Assembly (NCBI RefSeq): GCF_023805255.1
Contig: NZ_JAMSCK010000001.1
Span: 310,001-374,000, forward strand
Direction: 5' to 3'
Length of the DNA: 64,000 nucleotides
DNA from: Gramella jeungdoensis
Lineage (GTDB): Bacteria; Bacteroidota; Bacteroidia; Flavobacteriales; Flavobacteriaceae
The position numbers were made by a program, and so were the translations under genes. The notes beneath the pieces were generated by a model. It saw only the letters and a list, made by a program, of their open reading frames with translations, searched no databases and was not told where the DNA came from. Of the stretch, positions 53,616-62,600 are shown in pieces; positions within the stretch are counted from its first letter, which is position 1; each line of letters opens with the position of its first letter.

Positions 53616-54983
53616 TCAATTGTATTTCTGGAAATAAACCTTAGCTGCCTTCATCACTCTTGGAGCAAGGATAAGCGTTGAGATCATCGTTGGTATGGCC
53701 ATCAGGGCAAAGAATCCATCGATAAGGTTCAGGATAAAACTTAAAGAGGTTGTTGCCCCTATTATGATACTTAAAATATAGATCCAATTGTAATATTTCT
53801 TATTCTCAGCCCCAATCAGGAATGATAAGCATTTTGTTCCGTAGTAGGAGTAAGAAAAAAGGGAAGAGATACTAAACGCAAGGATACAAAGCAAAAGGAG
53901 ATAATTCCCAACATAAGGGATTGACTTGTCAAATGCCGCGGCCGTGAGGCTCACTCCATTAACATCAGTACTTTGCCAGACCCCAGTCACAAGAATTGCC
54001 ATTGCGGTAAGAGTACAGACTACTAATGTGTCTATCGCGGGACCTAGCATTGCTATAAGTCCTTCCCTGATAGGTTCAGAGGTCTTACTGGCACCATGGG
54101 CCATGGTTGCCGTACCTATACCAGCCTCGTTAGAAAATGCTCCACGTCTTATTCCCAGAAGAATTAATCCGCCCAGCACTCCTCCAAGCAGCGGATCCCC
54201 TTTATAGTTATTGGCTGCGAAAGCATCGGTGAATATCAGTGTGAAATATTTTAAAACCTCAGTGTAATTCACAAAAAGAATGATCAATACAGAGATGAAA
54301 TATAAGGCTACCATGGCGGGAACAAGTTTTGAAACAGTTTTACTTATCCTGTCCAGCCCGCCAATAATTACAATAGTGGTAATAATAGTAAGTACAATCC
54401 CAATTACTAGACTTGAGGTAAAACCTGTCTCTATATTATTAGGTTCAAGGAGTATATAATTAATGGCCTGTGTTAACTGGTTCACGTTAAAAACCGGAAG
54501 AGCGCCCACCAGTCCGGCAACTGCAAAGAACACAGCCAGAGGCTTCCATTTTCTGCCCAAACCTTCAACTATAAAATACATAACCCCTCCCTGAATTTTT
54601 CCTTCAGTATCCTTTCCCCGGTACATAACGGCAAGGCTATTGGTGAAAAATTTCGTGGCCATCCCAACCACAGCACTCACCCATAACCAGAAGATCGCTC
54701 CTGGTCCTCCCAGGGCTATTGCCACGGCTACACCTGCAATATTTCCCATACCAACTGTAGAGGAAAGAGCAGTTGAAAGCGCCTGGAAGTGATTTATGTC
54801 TCCCGGATCATCGGGATTGTTATATTTTCCGCGGAGTACCTCAACAGAATGCCCCAGGTATCTGAACGGTAGAAATCTTGAATAGATTAGAAGATAAATC
54901 CCTCCACCAATGAGAAGGATAACTAATGGTATTCCCCAGACGGCTGAGGCAAAATCTGCAATAAACTGATCGATTTGGGACAT
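53616..54983 (-). CDS. AGCS family alanine/glycine:cation symporter
   Basis: 455 residues, the usual length, about ten membrane helices. Conserved segments are FQALSTALSSTVGMGNIAGV, FSNEAGIGTATMAHGA and DTLVVCTLTAMAILVTG. Imports small amino acids with Na+. It is an intact paralogue of the interrupted gene at 30164-32254 and lacks that protein's extra N-terminal domains. One base separates its end from the convergent AONS-like gene. Confidence 0.92.
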   Translation of the reverse strand: MSQIDQFIADFASAVWGIPLVILLIGGGIYLLIYSRFLPFRYLGHSVEVLRGKYNNPDDPGDINHFQALSTALSSTVGMGNIAGVAVAIALGGPGAIFWLWVSAVVGMATKFFTNSLAVMYRGKDTEGKIQGGVMYFIVEGLGRKWKPLAVFFAVAGLVGALPVFNVNQLTQAINYILLEPNNIETGFTSSLVIGIVLTIITTIVIIGGLDRISKTVSKLVPAMVALYFISVLIILFVNYTEVLKYFTLIFTDAFAANNYKGDPLLGGVLGGLILLGIRRGAFSNEAGIGTATMAHGASKTSEPIREGLIAMLGPAIDTLVVCTLTAMAILVTGVWQSTDVNGVSLTAAAFDKSIPYVGNYLLLLCILAFSISSLFSYSYYGTKCLSFLIGAENKKYYNWIYILSIIIGATTSLSFILNLIDGFFALMAIPTMISTLILAPRVMKAAKVYFQKYN

Positions 54984-55133
54984 AGATTTTATTTGTTCCC
55001 GAAAATAATAAATTTTATCAGCCTTTCTGTTAGGTGATGATTTAAATTATATGAATACAATAGTCATGTGGAGCCTGGTTCAGCATATGAAACCATGAAA
55101 CTAGTTCAGAGCGATAGAAATATAATTTTCAGA

Positions 55134-56723
55134 TTAAAACTCCGATGTAAAATGGAATTTTATAGAAGGATATTTCTGTTGAGTCATTTGTAATGAGAAT
55201 TGTGAATCAGCAAGAAATACTAACTGGCCCGATTTATCCTTGGCCAGGAATTTAGCTTTCACTCTCTTGAAATCCTTGAACTCCTCGCTTTTTTCATCTT
55301 CGGTTTCCACCCAGGTAGCTTTATAAACGTTCAGGTTTTCGTAAGTACATTTGGCACCATATTCATGTTCGAGCCTGTACTGAATCACTTCAAACTGAAG
55401 TGCTCCAACCGTACCAATCACCTTTCTTCCATTCATTTCCAGGGTGAATAGCTGTGCCACACCCTCGTCCATCAACTGGTCGATACCTTTTTCAAGCTGC
55501 TTTGATTTCATAGGATCGGCATTATTGATATACCTGAAATGTTCCGGAGAGAAACTTGGGATTCCTCGATACATCAGGTTTTCACCCTCGGTAAGGGTGT
55601 CACCTATCTTAAAGTTTCCGGTATCATGTAGCCCGACAATATCACCGGGATATGAAACATCCACCACTTCCTTTTTTTCAGCAAAGAAGGCGTTTGGTGA
55701 AGAGAACTTCATGTTCTTGTTATTCCTAACATGCAAGTAGTTCTTATTCCTTTCAAACTTTCCTGAAACGATCTTCACAAATGCCAGCCTGTCCCTGTGT
55801 TTTGGGTCCATATTGGCATGGATCTTAAACACGAAGCCTGTAAAATCCTTTTCTTCAGGTTTTACCACCCGTACATCACTTTCCTTAGGTCTTGGAGGAG
55901 GCGCGATCTTGATGAAACAGTCCAGTAATTCCCTTACTCCAAAATTGTTTAAAGCCGATCCAAAGAAAACAGGCTGCAAGCGTCCTTCCAGGTAAGCTTC
56001 TCTGTCAAATTCCGGATAAACTCCCTGGGCAAGTTCAAGTTCATCTCTAAGTGTTTCTGCCGCTTCAGAACCTATAAGTTCATCAAGTTCATTAGTAGAG
56101 AGATCATCTATTTCGATAGTCTCTTCGATATCTTTTCGCGGGTCACCGGTAAAAAGGTTTACGTTCTTTTCCCAGATATTGTATATCCCTTTGAAGTCAT
56201 ACCCCATTCCGATTGGGAAACTTAAAGGAGTAACTGTAAGGTTCAGTTTTTGTTCGATTTCGTCTAGTAGCTCAAAAGCATCTTTCCCCTCGCGGTCAAG
56301 TTTATTGATGAATACTATCATAGGAATATTTCGCATTCTGCAAACTTCCACGAGTTTTTCCGTTTGTTCCTCAACACCCTTGGCCACATCAATTACAACG
56401 ATGACACTATCTACAGCAGTAAGCGTTCTGAAAGTATCTTCGGCGAAATCCTTGTGCCCTGGTGTATCCAGAATATTGATCTTGATATCACGGTATTCAA
56501 ACGCAAGTACCGAGGTTGCAACAGAGATCCCCCTCTGGCGCTCGATCTCCATGAAGTCACTGGTAGCACCCTTCTTAATTTTGTTAGATTTTACCGCACC
56601 TGCCTCCTGAATTGCGCCACCAAATAAAAGTAGCTTTTCAGTAAGTGTAGTTTTACCCGCATCTGGGTGAGAAATGATACCAAAGGTTCTTCTTTTATTG
56701 ATCTCTTTCTGATACTGCTTCAT
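55134..56723 (-). CDS. prfC: Peptide chain release factor 3
   Basis: 529 residues, typical RF3. GTPase motifs: ISHPDAGKTTLTEKL, LDTPGHKDFAEDT and VFINKLDREGKD; a domain II beta-barrel and C-terminal domain with ALQFEVIQYRLEHEYG. Recycles RF1/RF2 after termination. Promoter box TATTTTTG on the minus strand at 56743-56750. It diverges from the OmpA-family gene. Confidence 0.95.
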   Translation of the reverse strand: MKQYQKEINKRRTFGIISHPDAGKTTLTEKLLLFGGAIQEAGAVKSNKIKKGATSDFMEIERQRGISVATSVLAFEYRDIKINILDTPGHKDFAEDTFRTLTAVDSVIVVIDVAKGVEEQTEKLVEVCRMRNIPMIVFINKLDREGKDAFELLDEIEQKLNLTVTPLSFPIGMGYDFKGIYNIWEKNVNLFTGDPRKDIEETIEIDDLSTNELDELIGSEAAETLRDELELAQGVYPEFDREAYLEGRLQPVFFGSALNNFGVRELLDCFIKIAPPPRPKESDVRVVKPEEKDFTGFVFKIHANMDPKHRDRLAFVKIVSGKFERNKNYLHVRNNKNMKFSSPNAFFAEKKEVVDVSYPGDIVGLHDTGNFKIGDTLTEGENLMYRGIPSFSPEHFRYINNADPMKSKQLEKGIDQLMDEGVAQLFTLEMNGRKVIGTVGALQFEVIQYRLEHEYGAKCTYENLNVYKATWVETEDEKSEEFKDFKRVKAKFLAKDKSGQLVFLADSQFSLQMTQQKYPSIKFHFTSEF

Positions 56724-56742
56724 TCTGCTGATATTGGAGCGG

Positions 56743-56750
56743 CAAAAATA
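56743..56750 (-). promoter_or_regulatory. Promoter -7 box of prfC
   Basis: Minus strand TATTTTTG, fitting TAnnTTTG, 20 bases before the ATG. No TTG at the standard distance. Confidence 0.5.
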
Positions 56751-56875
56751 CTATTATTTTAAGGAATTTCCTTTTTCATTTTAGAGGCATTTTCAAGGCC
56801 AAACTTTTAATTGATAAGTTAATTGGGTATATGCCCAAATTGTAAGATATTTAAAAAAAGTTTTCTCAAGAAATA

Positions 56876-58384
56876 ATGGTTCTCTCCCTACAGAAACTGA
56901 AATATGTTTTGATCTGCCCGATGGTTATTCTTCTTTCCTTAACCGCAGTAGGTCAGTATAAAACGGAAGTTCTGGTGAAGGGTTCGTATGCCATTAATAT
57001 GGGAATAACTCCGCAAACCAGGTACAACGCCCTTAAACCATACGGTCTTATATATGAACTGCTAAGGGAATATCCCATGGAGGTCAAATGGGTGATCAAT
57101 CCCGACAAGGAAAAAGATGGAGTAGATTTTAGTATTGGTAAAGAGGATTTCCGGTCAGGATCATTTGTGATCCCTGTTTCATACATCACTCAGGAACTTA
57201 GAGAGGATATTGAAAAATGGGAAGAAAAAGGAGTGGTTGGAAGTTATTTACCTAAAGATATAAGTCTGCCTGTCTTTACCGATCTCTCTGTAGCTCCAAA
57301 ATGGACCCTGGATAAACAGAATGGTAAGATCGCTCTGGCTTATTTTGAAGCTGCGGGTATTCCCGATTCAGCTTATGGGGGAGACGACAGGGATAACTGG
57401 AAGCTGCCCGGTGAACTGGGGGTATGCGATGATATTTTTGTAATGCCTCATGCGGAACCAAAATTTGAAACTCATAAGAACCTTTATTTCTGGAACCGAA
57501 AGTTTAAAGGAGCTATCTGGGCCGGATGTCATGCCGGGAGTGAACTGGAGAACCTTTATGGTATGGCTGAAGAGGATGGTAAATCCCAGCTAATCCAGTT
57601 GAATTTTCTGTCGGAAGGCTCAGCAGGGGCGAGAACCACCGGACTTATTCCATTTTATGACCACAGGTATGCAACCCCGCCTTATTCCCATGAGCTGCCA
57701 GGCGATCCCATCTCTCAGTATATTGGTCGCAGTGATATGGCGATGATCAATGGTTCGGAAAGAATCTTCTATCCAAAGAAAGCGAACCAGTGGAGAAAAG
57801 GAACAAGAAAGATCATTGTTGATCATTCGGCTCCTGATGTCCCATCCTTGTCCCACGGCCCCGGTTGTATCTTACTTTACGGGCATGGTTTTGATGATCC
57901 AAAGAACGGACTGGTCATGTACCAGGTTTCTCATGATTTTTCGGGCGATGCTCCTCCAAATATCGCTGCGATAAGAGCTTTTTTGAATTGGAGTTTTTAT
58001 GCGGCAGAGATCAAAAGAAAGGAGAATATCATTCAATTTCAGAATATAAGGGGAGATAAGATATTCGCGGCCAGGGTAGGGGATGACCTTGCCAGGAAAC
58101 TCAATCTGGATCCTATTTTGTTCGATCTTGATAAGGCCGAAATAAAACCGAAAGCGGCTAAGCAGTTGGATGAGATAGCCGCCTATATGATTGAATATCC
58201 TGAACTTTTGATAGACATACGATCCCATACCGATAGCCGGGCCGATGATAAATATAACATTGAACTTTCTCAGAAGAGAGTGCAGGTTACCAGAGATTAT
58301 TTGATAAATATGGGCGTAGATGGAGCCAGGATCTCCGGAAGAGGCTATGGGGAAACCGAACTGGTGAATAATTGCCGAAAATAG
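56876..58384 (+). CDS. OmpA-family protein with large N-terminal domain, C-terminus cut by a frameshift
   Basis: 502 residues as read: signal peptide ending AVGQ, a 370-residue domain of a type I recall in large Bacteroidota surface proteins (VKWVINPDKEKDGVDFSI, CDDIFVMPHAEPKFETHKNL, AIWAGCHAGSELENLYG), then an OmpA C-terminal peptidoglycan-binding domain from about 405 (FDLDKAEIKPKAAKQLDEIA, DIRSHTDSRADDKYN, SGRGYGETELVNNC). The frame ends CRK-stop, but the next frame supplies the missing OmpA end CSEASHEMNRRSEFIL at 58399-58446. One extra or two missing bases near 58374-58377 explain it. AGCHAG looks like a nucleophile elbow, hinting at a glutamine-amidotransferase-like fold; not proven. 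Confidence 0.8.
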   Translation: MVLSLQKLKYVLICPMVILLSLTAVGQYKTEVLVKGSYAINMGITPQTRYNALKPYGLIYELLREYPMEVKWVINPDKEKDGVDFSIGKEDFRSGSFVIPVSYITQELREDIEKWEEKGVVGSYLPKDISLPVFTDLSVAPKWTLDKQNGKIALAYFEAAGIPDSAYGGDDRDNWKLPGELGVCDDIFVMPHAEPKFETHKNLYFWNRKFKGAIWAGCHAGSELENLYGMAEEDGKSQLIQLNFLSEGSAGARTTGLIPFYDHRYATPPYSHELPGDPISQYIGRSDMAMINGSERIFYPKKANQWRKGTRKIIVDHSAPDVPSLSHGPGCILLYGHGFDDPKNGLVMYQVSHDFSGDAPPNIAAIRAFLNWSFYAAEIKRKENIIQFQNIRGDKIFAARVGDDLARKLNLDPILFDLDKAEIKPKAAKQLDEIAAYMIEYPELLIDIRSHTDSRADDKYNIELSQKRVQVTRDYLINMGVDGARISGRGYGETELVNNCRK

Positions 58385-58481
58385 TGTTCCGTGTTCGGAA
58401 GCTTCCCATGAAATGAACCGCAGATCTGAATTCATACTCTCTATTAACTGTGAGCTCTATTCCGGTAAACTAAAACTTTAG
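58377..58481 (+). pseudogene. Out-of-frame C-terminal segment of the OmpA-family gene
   Basis: In the +1 frame relative to the gene above, 34 codons read ENSVPCSEASHEMNRRSEFI and then LSINCELYSGKLKL before TAG at 58479-58481. The C-S-E..H-x-x-N-R-R-[ST]-E-F-I pattern is the conserved end of OmpA domains with an NNC...C disulfide, so this stretch once belonged to, or still is translated with, the preceding gene. Confidence 0.8.
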
Positions 58482-58525
58482 GAATTGCTTAATCAGCTTC
58501 CCTGTGATAGAAATTACCGTTTTTG

Positions 58526-58533
58526 TACATTTG
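58526..58533 (+). promoter_or_regulatory. Promoter -7 box of idi operon
   Basis: TACATTTG, fitting TAnnTTTG, 16 bases before the idi ATG. It overlaps the upstream in-frame TTG, which supports the ATG as start. Confidence 0.55.
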
Positions 58534-58549
58534 GGCTTCAAACAAAAAA

Positions 58550-59068
58550 ATGGCAGAGGAAAAAGTAATTTTAGTGAACGAAAAGGACGAGCAGATAGGT
58601 CTTATGGAAAAGATCGAAGCTCATGAAAAAGCGCTGCTTCACAGGGCCTTTTCGGTATTTGTCTTTAACAGGCATAATGAATTGATGATCCAGCAACGAG
58701 CCTTTTCCAAATATCATTCTCCAGGACTTTGGACCAACACCTGTTGTAGTCATCAGCGGGAAGGGGAGACCAATATTGAAGCGGGAAAACGAAGGCTTAT
58801 GGAAGAAATGGGTTTTACTACAGATTTGAAGGACACTATTTCCTTCATTTATAAGGCTCCATTTGATAACGGGCTTACCGAACATGAATTTGATCATATC
58901 CTGGTAGGGAAATTTGATGGGGAACCTGATTTGAATCCAGATGAGGTGGCCGCATGGAAGTGGGTTTCTCTTGAAGATCTTAAGAAGGATATGAAAAAAA
59001 ATCCGCATATTTATACTGAATGGTTCAAGATCATTTTTGACAAGTATTATTCAACTATTCAGCAATGA
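58550..59068 (+). CDS. idi: Isopentenyl-diphosphate delta-isomerase, type I
   Basis: 172 residues. Interconverts IPP and DMAPP, supplying precursors for quinones and for the carotenoid genes 42 kb away. Nudix-like fold with the active cysteine in WTNTCCSHQREGE, catalytic glutamates in GKRRLMEEMGF and NEHEF-type segment TEHEFDH. Translation starts at the ATG at 58550. Its stop overlaps the next gene in ATGA. Confidence 0.93.
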   Translation: MAEEKVILVNEKDEQIGLMEKIEAHEKALLHRAFSVFVFNRHNELMIQQRAFSKYHSPGLWTNTCCSHQREGETNIEAGKRRLMEEMGFTTDLKDTISFIYKAPFDNGLTEHEFDHILVGKFDGEPDLNPDEVAAWKWVSLEDLKKDMKKNPHIYTEWFKIIFDKYYSTIQQ

Positions 59069-59475
59069 AAATAACCGTACATAGAAAAGCTCATTTTAAC
59101 GCTGCACACCGCCTATTCAGAAAAGAATGGAGCGATGAACGCAATCTTGAGGTGTTTGGAAAATGCAGTAACCCCAATTATCATGGTCATAATTATGAGC
59201 TTATTGTGTCGGTGACCGGGGAGCCCAATCCTGAGACGGGTTTTGTCATGGACCTTAAGATACTCAAGGAATTAATTTACAGAGAGGTTGAAGAGTCTTT
59301 TGATCATAAAAACCTTAATCTGGAGGTTCCTGAATTTAAGGATCTTAACCCAACTGCTGAAAATATTGTGGTGGTGATCTGGAATAAACTTCGAAATAAG
59401 ATCAGGGAAGATCACGACCTGGAAGTTACGCTTTATGAAACACCAAGAAATTTCGTGAGCTATAAAGGGGAATAA
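59065..59475 (+). CDS. 6-pyruvoyl-tetrahydropterin synthase / QueD-like 6-carboxytetrahydropterin synthase
   Basis: 136 residues. Zinc histidines in AHFNAAHR and in YHGHNYEL, the catalytic cysteine in FGKCSNPN, and the glutamate-rich C-terminus ETPRNFVSY. In bacteria this fold usually makes 6-carboxytetrahydropterin for queuosine; without other queuosine genes here the precise reaction stays open. Coupled to idi by a four-base overlap and one base before the peroxiredoxin gene. Confidence 0.88.
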   Translation: MKITVHRKAHFNAAHRLFRKEWSDERNLEVFGKCSNPNYHGHNYELIVSVTGEPNPETGFVMDLKILKELIYREVEESFDHKNLNLEVPEFKDLNPTAENIVVVIWNKLRNKIREDHDLEVTLYETPRNFVSYKGE

Positions 59476-59476
59476 T

Positions 59477-59929
59477 ATGGAGGTAGGAGAGAAGGTTCCT
59501 GATATCACACTTAGCGATCAGAATGGAGAGGATTTTAGTTTTGAACAACTCGTTGGGGAAAAGTCATTTGTAGTCTATTTCTATCCCAAAAATTTTACTC
59601 CGGGCTGTACAAAGGAAGCCTGTAGCTTCAGGGACAGCTATCAAGATTTTAAGGAACTGGGTGCCGAGGTTATCGGGATAAGCGCCGATTCACAAGAGTC
59701 TCATTCTAAATTTGCAGATAAGTACAACCTGCCTTATATCTTTCTTTCTGACGAGGATAAGAAGGCGAGGGAGGCCTTTGGGGTAAAACCAAACCTGCTT
59801 GGCCTTCTACCGGGACGGGAAACATTTGTATTTGATAAGAGCGGGAAACTGCTTCATAAATTCAACAGCATGAATGCCGGGAGACATATGCCAGAAGCTT
59901 TGACTGTCCTCGAAAAAAATCAGAATTAA
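59477..59929 (+). CDS. bcp: Thioredoxin-dependent thiol peroxidase (BCP-type peroxiredoxin)
   Basis: 150 residues. The peroxidatic site is FYPKNFTPGCTKEACSFRD with peroxidatic and resolving cysteines five apart, as in BCP/PrxQ. Reduces hydroperoxides in the cytoplasm. Last gene of idi-queD-bcp. Confidence 0.93.
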   Translation: MEVGEKVPDITLSDQNGEDFSFEQLVGEKSFVVYFYPKNFTPGCTKEACSFRDSYQDFKELGAEVIGISADSQESHSKFADKYNLPYIFLSDEDKKAREAFGVKPNLLGLLPGRETFVFDKSGKLLHKFNSMNAGRHMPEALTVLEKNQN

Positions 59930-59993
59930 TTTTTATTTAAAAGCATTTTCATATTAAAAAATAGCTTAAATTCGCAGCCGAAATTTATTGAAA

Positions 59994-60260
59994 ATGGCGA
60001 GTAAAAGACTATTGAAGAAAGATGTGAATTATGTGTTTGCCGATATCATCGATGCCGCATATATTCATCAAATGGCTCATCCAAAAGAAGATCCGGCAAA
60101 GTCGGAAGCAATCGTAGATGAGGCAATTAGCGATTATGACGAAATTATCACAAAGATCAATCGTCGTGATGTTGAGAATAAAAAGAAACATTTTACTGAA
60201 ATTCAGGCTGAACTTGAAACTAAGGCGAATGCTTTAGTTGAAAAGATAAATGCCCTGTAA
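59994..60260 (+). CDS. Conserved hypothetical helical protein
   Basis: 88 residues, charged and fully helical in appearance: MASKRLLKKDVNYVFADIID, then HPKEDPAKSEAIVDEAISDY and KKKHFTEIQAELETKANALV. No signal peptide or known domain that I recognise. ATG at 59994 is chosen over an in-frame TTG two codons earlier. It sits 10 bases before tRNA-Thr and may share its transcript. Confidence 0.75.
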   Translation: MASKRLLKKDVNYVFADIIDAAYIHQMAHPKEDPAKSEAIVDEAISDYDEIITKINRRDVENKKKHFTEIQAELETKANALVEKINAL

Positions 60261-60270
60261 TTCATAAGTT

Positions 60271-60344
60271 GCCGATGTAGCTCAGCTGGCTAGAGCAGCT
60301 GATTTGTAATCAGCAGGTCGTGGGTTCGAGTCCCTCCATCGGCT
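60271..60344 (+). tRNA. tRNA-Thr (anticodon TGT), copy 2
   Basis: 74 bases, identical to the copy at 37066-37139, 23 kb upstream, including the bases after it (TC). A terminator follows seven bases on. Confidence 0.95.
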
Positions 60345-60350
60345 CTGTAT

Positions 60351-60379
60351 AAAAGCCTCTCCGAAAGGAGGGGCTTTTT
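60351..60379 (+). terminator. Terminator after tRNA-Thr
   Basis: AAAAGCC-T-CTCC / GGAG-G-GGCTTTTT stem with a GAAA tetraloop and a T tract. Confidence 0.9.
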
Positions 60380-60412
60380 ATATTTTTTTGGGGGGTGTAT
60401 GAAACAAGAAAT

Positions 60413-60440
60413 AAAAAAGGAGCCAATTGGCTCCTTTTTT
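60413..60440. terminator. Bidirectional terminator before the DUF4369 gene end
   Basis: A perfect palindrome, AAAAAAGGAGCC-AATT-GGCTCCTTTTTT, 12 pairs. It mainly serves the minus-strand DUF4369 gene and backs up the tRNA terminator on the plus strand. Confidence 0.9.
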
Positions 60441-60463
60441 AAAATATTATGCTTGAAAAGAAT

Positions 60464-61213
60464 TTACGAATTATCTTCTACTGATTGCTCTTCTACTTTT
60501 TCTTCAAGTTTTTCCTGCTTTCTGCGCTCCTCTAGAAAATCCTTCAGTTGTTTTCCGTACATGGACTTTCTTACTTTTGGTTTTAAGGAAGAATAGATAG
60601 TATCCAGGTATTTTATGTTCGCGTCAAATACTTCTGAAAGTGCGAGATATGGTGCGATCTCAAGATCCTTGTTATTAATAGCGAAGTTAACGGTATAAAG
60701 GTATTTTCTTCTTAGTAGTCGGTCATACTTCTTATCGATTTCCATCAATTTCTCTTCATCTTCCGCTTTTTCGGCTTCAAAACTTTCCTTTATCAGGTCA
60801 AGATTCTGGTCGTTGAACCTGCCGATCATCTTTCGGTATTCCATAAGCTTCTCCTGGTTTGCAGAACCAACGATTTTTGCATCGGTCTCAAATTTCTCCA
60901 AACTTGTGTTTATGGTTACCTGGCCCTCATCAGCAAAGAAATCTATACGGTCATCAAAACGATTATTATCTACTTTTTCAAGGTAGAGGTACATCATTTG
61001 AGGGCTTTCTATATAAGCCTCTAATGTAAATGTCGGATCCCCGTTAACTACCATGGAGTCCACATTCACCATTAAGGTGTCTTCGATCTTTTGCAGGTAT
61101 AAAGTCCCTTTCTTAAGGCCTTTTACTTTACCACTTACAATAAGATTGCTTTCTTTTTCAGAACAGGCTGCTAAGCCGATCAAAACCACTAAAAGAAGAG
61201 CTAATTTTTTCAT
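60464..61213 (-). CDS. DUF4369-domain lipoprotein
   Basis: 249 residues with lipoprotein signal ending GLAAC, a DUF4369 beta domain (LIVSGKVKGLKKGTLYLQKI, then YIESPQMMYLYLEK), a charged helical middle (about 110-170) and an acid/lysine-rich tail. Often linked with thioredoxin-like domains in Bacteroidota; here no CxxC is present. Function unknown. It is 53 bases downstream of the DUF819 gene and probably in one operon. Confidence 0.83.
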   Translation of the reverse strand: MKKLALLLVVLIGLAACSEKESNLIVSGKVKGLKKGTLYLQKIEDTLMVNVDSMVVNGDPTFTLEAYIESPQMMYLYLEKVDNNRFDDRIDFFADEGQVTINTSLEKFETDAKIVGSANQEKLMEYRKMIGRFNDQNLDLIKESFEAEKAEDEEKLMEIDKKYDRLLRRKYLYTVNFAINNKDLEIAPYLALSEVFDANIKYLDTIYSSLKPKVRKSMYGKQLKDFLEERRKQEKLEEKVEEQSVEDNS

Positions 61214-61266
61214 TTGTTGTATTCAGATTTTAGGAGCGCAAATATCTTATATTTTTCTATTTAATA

Positions 61267-62532
61267 CTAACTGCCGGCAGCGATTTGCATTAAAATTGTA
61301 CACAGAATTGCGCCATAGGTTCCTACTACATATCCAAACACTGCAAGGAGCACACCAACTGTTGCTAAAGAAGGATGAAAAGCTGCAGCCACCACAGGTG
61401 CAGAAGCGGCTCCTCCAACATTGGCCTGGCTTCCCACGGCTAAAAAGAAATAAGGTGCTTTTATCAATTTGGCAGTAGTTATTAGAACGATCACATGAAT
61501 AAGTATCCAAACCAGGCCTATTGCGATAAGTCCTGGGTTGTCAAAAACCATAGTAAGATCCATTTTCATACCAATGGTAGCGACCAGAATATAAATAAAG
61601 ATACTACCCAGTTTACTGGCACCTGCTCCTTCGTATGATTTGAACTTTGTAAAAGAAAGCATAATACCTATTGCAGTTGCAATAGTGATCATCCAGAAAA
61701 ACTGGGATGAAAAAGAGGATAAGGCACTTTTTGAATCATTGAAAACTTCAAAATTATCCAGTAGGTAGGCCGACATACCATCGGCTCCCCAGTGGGCGAT
61801 ACCCACCCCGCCAAAAGCCAGGGCAAGCATGATCATAAAATCGGGAAGTTTAGGTATTCTGGTTACACTTTCGGCATAATTGCTCACTTTTACTTTTAGA
61901 TCCTCAATAGCTGAATTATCTGCTTTCAGCCAGTTATCTATAGAGTTGTTCTTTCCAATTCCCATAAGGATAATGGCCATCCATAGGTTGGCAACCACAA
62001 TATCCACTAGTACCATCCCTCCGTAAAGATCGGGATTGTATTCGTAGATCTCCAGCATGGCAGCCTGATTGGCACCGCCGCCTATCCAGCTCCCGGCGAT
62101 TGTGGATAATCCTCTCCAGATCGCATCGGGACCAACTCCACCAACTGTCTCTGGAGAAATAGCAGATATGATTAGTATCGCAATAGGGCCTCCGAGTACA
62201 ATGCCGATGGTACCTGCAAAAAACATGATAAGAGCTTTGGGGCCTAAATTAAATATTGCCTTAAGGTCTATACTAAGTGTCATGAGAATTAATGCTGCCG
62301 GAAGAAGATATCTACTTGCTACAAAATATAATTGCGAGGTTTCGTCATCAATCAGCCCTAGGGAATTAAATATAGCCGGAATAAGATAGCACATTAGTAG
62401 TGCGGGAACAACAGCATAGAATTTCTTCCAGAAGCCGTCTTTTTGTGATGAGGTATAAAAAACAAAGCCCAGGGCGAGCATTAATAAACCAAATACGATA
62501 GCATCGTTGGTGAACAAGGTTGTATTTTCCAT
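61267..62532 (-). CDS. DUF819 family membrane protein (YjcL-like)
   Basis: 421 residues with about eleven membrane helices. Recognised by ALILMTLSIDLKAIFNLGPK, AGSWIGGGANQAAM and the C-terminal SQANVGGAASAPVVAAAFHP, the two inverted halves typical of transporter folds. Substrate unknown. The frame runs eleven codons further upstream, but MENTTLF is the family-like start. Confidence 0.85.
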   Translation of the reverse strand: MENTTLFTNDAIVFGLLMLALGFVFYTSSQKDGFWKKFYAVVPALLMCYLIPAIFNSLGLIDDETSQLYFVASRYLLPAALILMTLSIDLKAIFNLGPKALIMFFAGTIGIVLGGPIAILIISAISPETVGGVGPDAIWRGLSTIAGSWIGGGANQAAMLEIYEYNPDLYGGMVLVDIVVANLWMAIILMGIGKNNSIDNWLKADNSAIEDLKVKVSNYAESVTRIPKLPDFMIMLALAFGGVGIAHWGADGMSAYLLDNFEVFNDSKSALSSFSSQFFWMITIATAIGIMLSFTKFKSYEGAGASKLGSIFIYILVATIGMKMDLTMVFDNPGLIAIGLVWILIHVIVLITTAKLIKAPYFFLAVGSQANVGGAASAPVVAAAFHPSLATVGVLLAVFGYVVGTYGAILCTILMQIAAGS

Positions 62533-62600
62533 ATAATTCAGACTAGATTGGCCGGCAAAATACAATTTTTATTGAATCCTGCTATGAGAAGGTTCTTTTC

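Noticed and set aside
56823-56838. TTGGG-n6-CCCAA inverted repeat before the OmpA-family gene
   Set aside because: Only five-base arms in an AT-rich region; could arise by chance and no regulator is suggested.
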